The notes beneath the pieces are model-generated. The model ran no database searches, was not told the DNA's origin, and saw only the letters and a list, made by a program, of their open reading frames with translations. Below, one piece after another: positions 23,501 through 27,581 of a stretch of 27,581 nt of DNA. How positions within the stretch are numbered: position 1 is the first letter of the stretch; each line of letters opens with the position of its first letter. The stretch is from Thiotrichaceae bacterium UBA973 (lineage in GTDB: Bacteria; Pseudomonadota; Gammaproteobacteria; Eutrophobiales; Eutrophobiaceae). Position numbers and translations under genes: made by a program. The stretch lies in assembly GCA_002292815.1 (NCBI GenBank), contig DBBX01000015.1, positions 1 to 27,581 on the forward strand, in the 5' to 3' direction.

Positions 23501-24862
23501 ATGAGCAACCGTTGGACTTCGCTGTTCACGATGAAAGGCAACAGAACGTCGTAGTGCTCGGTTTTGTTTTTTATTGAGCTTCTTTATATAAGCAGGCACT
23601 AGATTGTTTTCGCACGCCTTATTTGCTGGTAATTTATTGAAGGGATGCTTTGTGGTTAACAATTCATAGGCGGTACAACCTAAAGCATAGGTATCGTCTC
23701 GTGTGTCAGGTTCTTCACCCTCTAACATTTCCAAACTAGCGTATGCAGGTGTTAACGCACCAAGCTTGCCTGGATCGAACAGTGTTTTCTCGGCTTCACC
23801 GGTAAGCGGGTTTTTAACAGCGCGGGCGATACCAAAGTCGAGTGTTTTAACCGTGCCATCATCACACATGAAGGCGTTGCCGGGCTTGAAATCGGAATGC
23901 ACCAGTCGAAGGTTATGCGCATAGGTTAAACCGGCACCCAATTGTTTGACGATCTCAAAAGCCTCATCGAAGGGCAGGCCTCCTTTGGGACGGACTTTCT
24001 TTTTAATGAAGTCCTTCAGCTCCATGCCTTCCATCAATTCCATCGTGATGTAGACCGGTGTATTTGGACCACCGACACGATCAAAGTCGTATATTGTTGC
24101 GATATTCGGATGGGCTAGTTTTTGTTGTCGGCTTGCTTCACGTTGCAAGGAGATAAATGCTTCAGGATGATCTTTAAAATCATCATTCAATAATTTAATT
24201 GCGACATAGGGTTTTTTATCTTTCGCTTCGGCTTTGAGTAAATCCAGCGCCTTGTATACTTTACCCATGCCACCAATGCCGAGCACTTTTTCAAGTTTAA
24301 ATCGCTGCTTGATGACAGAGCCAACGCCATAACCACCGGATAAATCACCGGTAGGGATAGCTGGGTCATTCCACTCTGTTCCGGTTGGCCCGGTTGCTGA
24401 AGTAATAGAAGGTGTGGCTGTGTCGGGTCCGCCAGGCATACTGATGTCAAAAAAATCAGAACCATCAGCTGCAGGCTTTTGTGCGTTGCTGTCGCTTGCC
24501 TTTTCATCATCACCCATGACAACGGTTGAATCTTCCGCAGCTTGAGTATTAGCTGGAGGCGAAGGGCTTTTTTCTTCGACAACTGAATCACTAGCAAAGA
24601 CAGTAGAGTCTGCCCCACCTGCTGCTGGACCACCTTCAGTTTCCGTTGCGTGAGCCCGTCTGAACTCATTAATTTGGCGTTTTAATTGTGCATATTGTTT
24701 GTCATCGAGATTTTTCGTTTCATGCATCTCATCTAGTTGCACGAGCATGTTATTCGCAAACTTCGGTGTTTTACTAAGCAAGACATCCATCTGCTTAGAT
24801 AGTGTTTCAAGCTTTAATTCACCTTTTGCTAATGCTTCGAGTGCAGTTTTAAAATCAGCCAA
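20522..24862 (-). CDS. Transmembrane Ser/Thr protein kinase with C-terminal formylglycine-generating-enzyme-like domain
   Basis: This 1446-aa protein is built in five parts. (1) A helical N-terminal domain, 1-70. (2) A disordered linker, 75-178, with two DSTV motifs (85-88, 111-114). (3) A Hanks-type kinase, about 181-460: glycine loop GIGGMGKVY, catalytic K223 in VAIK, HSDFKPGN at 322-329 with D324, and DFG at 342-344. The HRD arginine is serine, so it is a non-RD kinase. (4) A transmembrane helix, about 469-487, then some 760 residues of charged helical, partly TPR-like repeats. (5) An FGE-sulfatase/SUMF1-like domain from about 1253, with YRIPTKSEWEYAANAGG, VGNVQEWV, ARGGAF and TGFRLIRE. 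At the place of the catalytic cysteine pair of true FGE it reads FIDAHSKC, so enzymatic activity is doubtful and ligand sensing more likely. The start is TTG with a strong GAGGGAG site. Confidence 0.92.
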   Translation of the reverse strand: MADFKTALEALAKGELKLETLSKQMDVLLSKTPKFANNMLVQLDEMHETKNLDDKQYAQLKRQINEFRRAHATETEGGPAAGGADSTVFASDSVVEEKSPSPPANTQAAEDSTVVMGDDEKASDSNAQKPAADGSDFFDISMPGGPDTATPSITSATGPTGTEWNDPAIPTGDLSGGYGVGSVIKQRFKLEKVLGIGGMGKVYKALDLLKAEAKDKKPYVAIKLLNDDFKDHPEAFISLQREASRQQKLAHPNIATIYDFDRVGGPNTPVYITMELMEGMELKDFIKKKVRPKGGLPFDEAFEIVKQLGAGLTYAHNLRLVHSDFKPGNAFMCDDGTVKTLDFGIARAVKNPLTGEAEKTLFDPGKLGALTPAYASLEMLEGEEPDTRDDTYALGCTAYELLTTKHPFNKLPANKACENNLVPAYIKKLNKKQNRALRRSVAFHREQRSPTVAHFVDEFEGKATWYKNPFVIAAGVLLIISMMLIAPALDYMHQKELEGLIAEIESGDEQTIVAKLDEILLLDKADQSTVTDDKEAKQKIQDYFSDQLTDSVVSAESDYDYSKVNTVLEDIEVFYPESIYLQEKTALLDESKKRTISNLTTEYVTALKNESLIGNTKNILGNIEKVDPDNALLEDTSPSNAYRLLAQEKFEANDLDAALLLVNSGIEFSEGADQRLIDMKDNIERTQTISKLENDLGAVQGQLATLSDFKQREAAIVELAGLKPNSELLAALSTQFKPFIDAELESIQKDGTRETAEALASDFGDLMNGLQLSKELTQIKLAKLTGEARKQKATELASVSTSNIETALADAQIDDTQWETVLLKDIRQLGSLVSEDESISASLDQYRKQIADKYIAKANETLQAERFDAADNYIDKADRYAPGLQNLLDTRSSIAEAREASDRLARVDANKIPFKSFTEGNNVTEALKIFEQFKADLPADDLYLTTEAAPMLADAYARLAKSKAETKDYATAFDFVSGGLKIDPGNIELNDLKTEYQAEANIIELTALFKTSVSFPSEIKTKVNQIASADPARFAEFSNTSASVLAERINTLRSTDENMAANMANSAASLFPASSALAELKKQLQLKPWDQFTNANAAINAGKLTQATQIQQEAATDFAGHPQFVQFSNALAQRIETINEEFNDYLKDKDAAGENYDDLRISKKLLERVQKKWNDNPDYNTAETELDTLIAKAKPVSKPKIRTVEKELTAESIASTETGTGAATQAAAWKPIASDSECTNRLAGYGKRAKAICFDMIHSSARGPLMVVVPTGEGIEKSFAIAKYEVSVSDWSKYCILSGTCKPIKDKERKNDPINGITLQQAQDYATWLTERTGKTYRIPTKSEWEYAANAGGKQPKKDFNCRVSVQEKLIKGTGIVSVKSGKSNGWGLKNYVGNVQEWVIDGNTTTARGGAFIDAHSKCDISLERSHDGNADEATGFRLIREDVG

Positions 24863-24867
24863 TCTAT

Positions 24868-24887
24868 TACTCCCTCACAACGTGAGC
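24868..24887 (-). promoter_or_regulatory. Ribosome binding site of the kinase gene next to a small hairpin
   Basis: On the minus strand CTCAC-GTT-GTGAG (arms 24882-24886 and 24874-24878) forms a perfect 5-bp hairpin whose 3' arm runs into the Shine-Dalgarno sequence GAGGGAG. That sequence ends 7 nt before the TTG start. It supports the TTG as start, since a TGA stop in frame lies just upstream. Formation of the hairpin could lower translation relative to the upstream phosphatase gene. Confidence 0.5.
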
Positions 24888-24899
24888 GCTATTAAAAAT

Positions 24900-25649
24900 C
24901 TAGTCTATATCGATGACTATTGCAGTAACATTATCGCCGGCACCACGGTCTAATGTTATGTCGATCATTTTTGTGCAAATTTCTTCGACAGTACCATTGC
25001 CCAACATTTCCTGGAATTCATAATCTTCTGTATGTTTAGTAAGTCCATCACTACATAGCAAGTAACGGTCACCTTTTTTCATTTCTTGAATGTCCATGTC
25101 CAGAAAAAAGTCAGGTGTTGCACCTACTGCACGAGTAATCATATTGCCATGTGGATGAACCGCAGCTTCTTCTCTGCTGATAAGACCCTGTTCTACATAT
25201 GCTTCAACTTGTGAATGGTCAGTGGTCATTTGTCTTAATACTGAATCACGTAAACGATACAAACGACTGTCGCCAGCCCAAAGATAAATACAATATTTAT
25301 CAAAGGTCAGCATCATCACTACGGTACTGCCAATAGTAGTACGTTTAGCGCTTTCGTTTGCTTTATCGATTAGTTTTTTATTAACCGATATTAATGTGTC
25401 TTCGATGTCATCGATATATCTTTCGAGGGAAAGCCCTTCATGGACTTTCTTTAAGGAATTGACAATCAGTTGGCTGGCGACATCTCCGGCGGCATGCCCG
25501 CCCATGCCATCAGCAACAACCCACATACCTGTTTCAGGTCTTACCAGCATGGAGTCTTCATTATGCTTACGCACTTTCCCGACATTAGTAATGCCATGAG
25601 AATGCCAAGAAAGCGGTTTGTTGGTGCTTTGTTCGGTTGGTTTAGTCAT
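24900..25649 (-). CDS. PP2C-family serine/threonine protein phosphatase
   Basis: This is a cytoplasmic, metal-dependent phosphatase of 249 aa, the usual size of bacterial Stp/PppA enzymes. The motifs are in order: NVGKVRKHNEDS (D32), VVADGMGGHAAGDVAS with metal-binding D47, the internal AGDSRLYRLRD, CSDGL, and the terminal GAGDNVT (D239). All metal ligands appear intact, and there is no membrane segment or extra domain. Located between the cyclase-FHA gene (16-nt gap) and the kinase gene (37-nt gap), it should reverse phosphorylation by the kinase or on shared substrates. No strong Shine-Dalgarno precedes its ATG, suggesting coupling to the upstream gene. Confidence 0.95.
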   Translation of the reverse strand: MTKPTEQSTNKPLSWHSHGITNVGKVRKHNEDSMLVRPETGMWVVADGMGGHAAGDVASQLIVNSLKKVHEGLSLERYIDDIEDTLISVNKKLIDKANESAKRTTIGSTVVMMLTFDKYCIYLWAGDSRLYRLRDSVLRQMTTDHSQVEAYVEQGLISREEAAVHPHGNMITRAVGATPDFFLDMDIQEMKKGDRYLLCSDGLTKHTEDYEFQEMLGNGTVEEICTKMIDITLDRGAGDNVTAIVIDID

Positions 25650-25665
25650 TTATATCAAAAGTTTT

Positions 25666-26574
25666 TTATGACGATTGGAGGACGAATGAAACGACCTCAG
25701 TGGGGTTTTCCGCAAATGACTTGCCGAGACTGAGAGCGCCATTTGTGGATATATGCATTTCTTCACGTCTTAAAAATGCATCTTCGGCTTGGTCTAGTTT
25801 GACATGTGTGCCATTGGTGCTTTGATCAATAATAAAAAACTTATCACGACGCATCTCAATTCGGACATGTTGTCTTGATGCCAGTTTTTCATTGATGGGC
25901 AGATCACAAGCTTGGCTACGGCCCATGACCAAACCTTGTTTGTTTTGATCAAGGATGACGGTCTTGCCTGCATAACTGACCTGAAGTGTCACTTGCGTCA
26001 GTTTTGGCGGGTCTTGCATCATTCCCGTTGCCATACGGGTGACATCTTCTTCTTGCCAGATGATCTCAAAGATCTCTATATCTTCTTTTTTACCTTTGAT
26101 AGGTGCGCGGTCAACAAATCGAGTACTGGCGCGTAGTATGGGTTCTAGTAGATCGACGGTAGATTTCGTCGTTATGATTTGCCCGCCCTTCGCCTGAGCA
26201 GCCATCCTGGCAGCAACATTGACAGCATCGCCAAAGACATCGCCGCCTTCAAGTAGCGCTGGACCATAATGCATTCCCACCCTTATTTTGATTTCAGGTG
26301 CATCAGCCTCACTCATTTCATTGGCATCTTCGAGGGTTTCTTGCATCTCAACCGCCGCATTTGCTGAATCATTTGCAGTTGGAAAGGTACACATCACTTC
26401 ATCACCAATGGTTTTTATGACGGTGCCGTTATGAGCATGGATGACTTTAGACAGTAAATCCAACGTGTCTGAGACGGTAACACGAGCGGTTGCATCACCG
26501 AGTACTTCAAATAAGCGGGTACTTCCACTTATATCAGCAAACATAATGGCAATATTAGTTGTTTTTGGTGACAT
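25666..26574 (-). CDS. Class III adenylate/guanylate cyclase with C-terminal FHA domain
   Basis: This is a 302-aa soluble fusion. Residues 1 to about 175 form a class III nucleotide cyclase: metal-binding D14 (MFADISGS) and D58 (KTIGDEV), substrate lysine K54, GDAVNVAARM (113-124 region) with N119 and R123 for transition-state binding. All catalytic positions are present, and K54 favours ATP, so cAMP is the likely product. Residues about 200-300 are an FHA domain with GRS (218-220), S233-R234-H236 and N254-G255, the phosphothreonine-binding residues. It is the first gene of the signalling cluster, ahead of a PP2C phosphatase and a kinase. The obvious reading is that kinase-dependent phosphothreonine recruits or controls the cyclase; that link is inferred. 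Confidence 0.93.
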   Translation of the reverse strand: MSPKTTNIAIMFADISGSTRLFEVLGDATARVTVSDTLDLLSKVIHAHNGTVIKTIGDEVMCTFPTANDSANAAVEMQETLEDANEMSEADAPEIKIRVGMHYGPALLEGGDVFGDAVNVAARMAAQAKGGQIITTKSTVDLLEPILRASTRFVDRAPIKGKKEDIEIFEIIWQEEDVTRMATGMMQDPPKLTQVTLQVSYAGKTVILDQNKQGLVMGRSQACDLPINEKLASRQHVRIEMRRDKFFIIDQSTNGTHVKLDQAEDAFLRREEMHISTNGALSLGKSFAENPTEVVSFVLQSS

Positions 26575-26665
26575 ATAATTCTTAATTTATTGTTCTTAAA
26601 AAACAGTTAGATAGTAATATAAATTTTGTCGTTAATCTCTTGAATTTTCATGATTAATCGCCAAT

Positions 26666-27442
26666 ATGAACCAGCAAGAACGTGAAAAGGTATTGGCTGA
26701 TCAAGAATTATTCAAGCAAGTCATTGAAAGTGAAGCAAATAATCGCTCCACTGTATCAGCTGCGATAGCAAATAATCTTGTTGAAGATCGTAATGTTGAA
26801 TTTTTGATGCGTCGTGGTGCTGAAAACATCATGCGAGAAGCTTATCTTAATCGCTTAATCTCCAGTAAATTACCTAAAGATTTCCCTAGCGATGAGCAAG
26901 TTGCTGAATATTTTGAATCAAATAAAGGGCAGTTTATCGTTCCTGAGCGCGTCCATGTCTGGCAGATTTTTTTCAAAAAAACAGACTCCAGTGACAAAAA
27001 AGAGACGGCTGAACTGAAGAAGAAAGCAGATGGCATAATCTCCGAGCTTAACAAAGGTAAAAAGGACTATTCCAATATTGCCCTTGCTCAATCTGAGCAT
27101 GAACAAAGCAGAGCCTTGGGCGGTTATATGGGCTTACTGAAAACCAGTGACTTGATCCCTGAGATCAAAGAGCCCATTTTGAAGTTAAAGGAAGGCGAGA
27201 TCAGTAAGCCGATTGAATCTCAAGCAGGGATCCATATCCTGAAAAGAGGAAAAATACTTAAACCTGAAACACTCGAATTGCCACAAGTCGAACAACAAAT
27301 ACGGCAATTATTAATTAAACAAGCCAATACACAGTTGAGAAATGCGATTTTTAATCAGGCCAGAAAGGAATATCCGCAAGCACTTTCTGATAATAAACTT
27401 GAAGAATGGCGCTTGAGATTAAAAACTAAAACAGCTCAATAA
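26666..27442 (+). CDS. Parvulin-type peptidyl-prolyl isomerase (PpiC/SurA-like), no signal peptide
   Basis: This 258-aa protein has an N-terminal helical region (1 to about 85) like the chaperone part of SurA/PpiC proteins. A rotamase domain follows (about 90-205), beginning ERVHVWQIFFK, with the central RALGGYMGLL, then LKEGEISKPIESQAGIHIL. The two histidines expected in parvulins are present (VHV and GIHIL). Relatives are normally exported, with a signal peptide or anchor, but here the frame is closed by a TGA 15 nt before the ATG and the N-terminus is MNQQEREKVLADQ, fully polar. It may be cytoplasmic, or a 5'-truncated copy. No convincing ribosome binding site precedes the ATG. It is divergent from the cyclase-FHA gene. 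Confidence 0.85.
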   Translation: MNQQEREKVLADQELFKQVIESEANNRSTVSAAIANNLVEDRNVEFLMRRGAENIMREAYLNRLISSKLPKDFPSDEQVAEYFESNKGQFIVPERVHVWQIFFKKTDSSDKKETAELKKKADGIISELNKGKKDYSNIALAQSEHEQSRALGGYMGLLKTSDLIPEIKEPILKLKEGEISKPIESQAGIHILKRGKILKPETLELPQVEQQIRQLLIKQANTQLRNAIFNQARKEYPQALSDNKLEEWRLRLKTKTAQ

Positions 27443-27557
27443 TAGTCACTTTAAATACTTCGTAATTTGCTCATGTTTCCACGATTAAGTTGTTTTTTCG
27501 CAACATTTTATGGCTGTTAAAAATGAATAACTATCAATGTGTTAGATGAGTTAATTC

Positions 27558-27573
27558 TATCAAATTATTGATA
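27558..27573. other. Inverted repeat TATCAA-ATTA-TTGATA near right edge
   Basis: A perfect 6-bp inverted repeat with a 4-nt centre lies in the AT-rich non-coding DNA after the isomerase gene. It could be a regulator site for a gene beyond the window. In such AT-rich DNA chance is also likely. Confidence 0.3.
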
Positions 27574-27581
27574 ATATATTT

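Noticed and set aside
20913..24953. Many 60-160 codon frames opposite or alongside the kinase gene
   Set aside because: They are shadows of the kinase coding sequence: composition follows its codons, no ribosome binding sites, no protein-like motifs.
19763..26574. Idea that the kinase/phosphatase/FHA genes belong to a type VI secretion locus (PpkA-PppA-Fha)
   Set aside because: No tss genes are in the window, the FHA domain is fused to a cyclase rather than being a Fha1-like scaffold, and the flanks are mlaA and an isomerase.

Overview
The window reads as a stretch of chromosome from a gammaproteobacterium of moderate to low GC content. The evidence is gene content and order: ffh divergent from ypjD-corB (the order seen in E. 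coli), ubiG next to a MupP-type phosphatase (as in Pseudomonas), an sdhCDAB-sdhE operon, dsbB, mlaA, ygfZ, yheT and a YgfX-like protein. I cannot name a genus. No rRNA, tRNA, CRISPR array, intact insertion sequence or prophage was seen.

Layout. 1-848: 3' part of a phosphomannomutase/phosphoglucomutase gene with a clear intrinsic terminator. 977-3417 (minus): an unrecognised 45-aa ORF, then corB (TTG start) and ypjD. 3578-7188 (plus): ffh followed 2 nt later by the malic enzyme gene maeB. 7292-7801 (minus): dsbB. 7949-8836 (plus): an AEC-family carrier. 8837-9521: a non-coding, repeat-rich island with two ATTCCC-N8-GGGAAT hairpins of the dRS3 type, a roughly 220-bp element with long imperfect inverted arms, and a possible gene remnant. 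9522-10092 (minus): a BrnT/BrnA toxin-antitoxin pair with a visible promoter and a palindromic operator candidate.

10097-15982 (minus) is a long respiratory operon: a 55-aa DUF1674/SDHAF4-like assembly factor, sdhC, sdhD, sdhA, sdhB, sdhE, ygfZ and yheT. Two candidate flavoprotein maturation factors therefore bracket the four structural genes, and the iron-sulfur-related YgfZ follows. yheT lacks a recognisable start codon at the position homology predicts. Divergent from the operon is a YgfX-like membrane protein gene. 16587-18797 (minus) holds ubiG, mupP and a squalene/phytoene-synthase-like gene that overlap end to start. 19022-19735 (plus): mlaA, with a good sigma70-type promoter.

19763-26574 (minus) is the most interesting block. 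It is a compact four-gene signalling cluster: a class III nucleotide cyclase fused to an FHA domain; a PP2C phosphatase; a 1446-aa transmembrane Ser/Thr kinase with a very long extracytoplasmic helical region and a C-terminal formylglycine-generating-enzyme-like (SUMF1) domain; and a single-pass protein whose N-terminus resembles that of the kinase. My inference is a transmembrane system in which envelope sensing by the kinase is coupled to phosphothreonine recognition and cyclic nucleotide synthesis. The last gene (26666-27442, plus) is a parvulin-type peptidyl-prolyl isomerase without a visible signal peptide.
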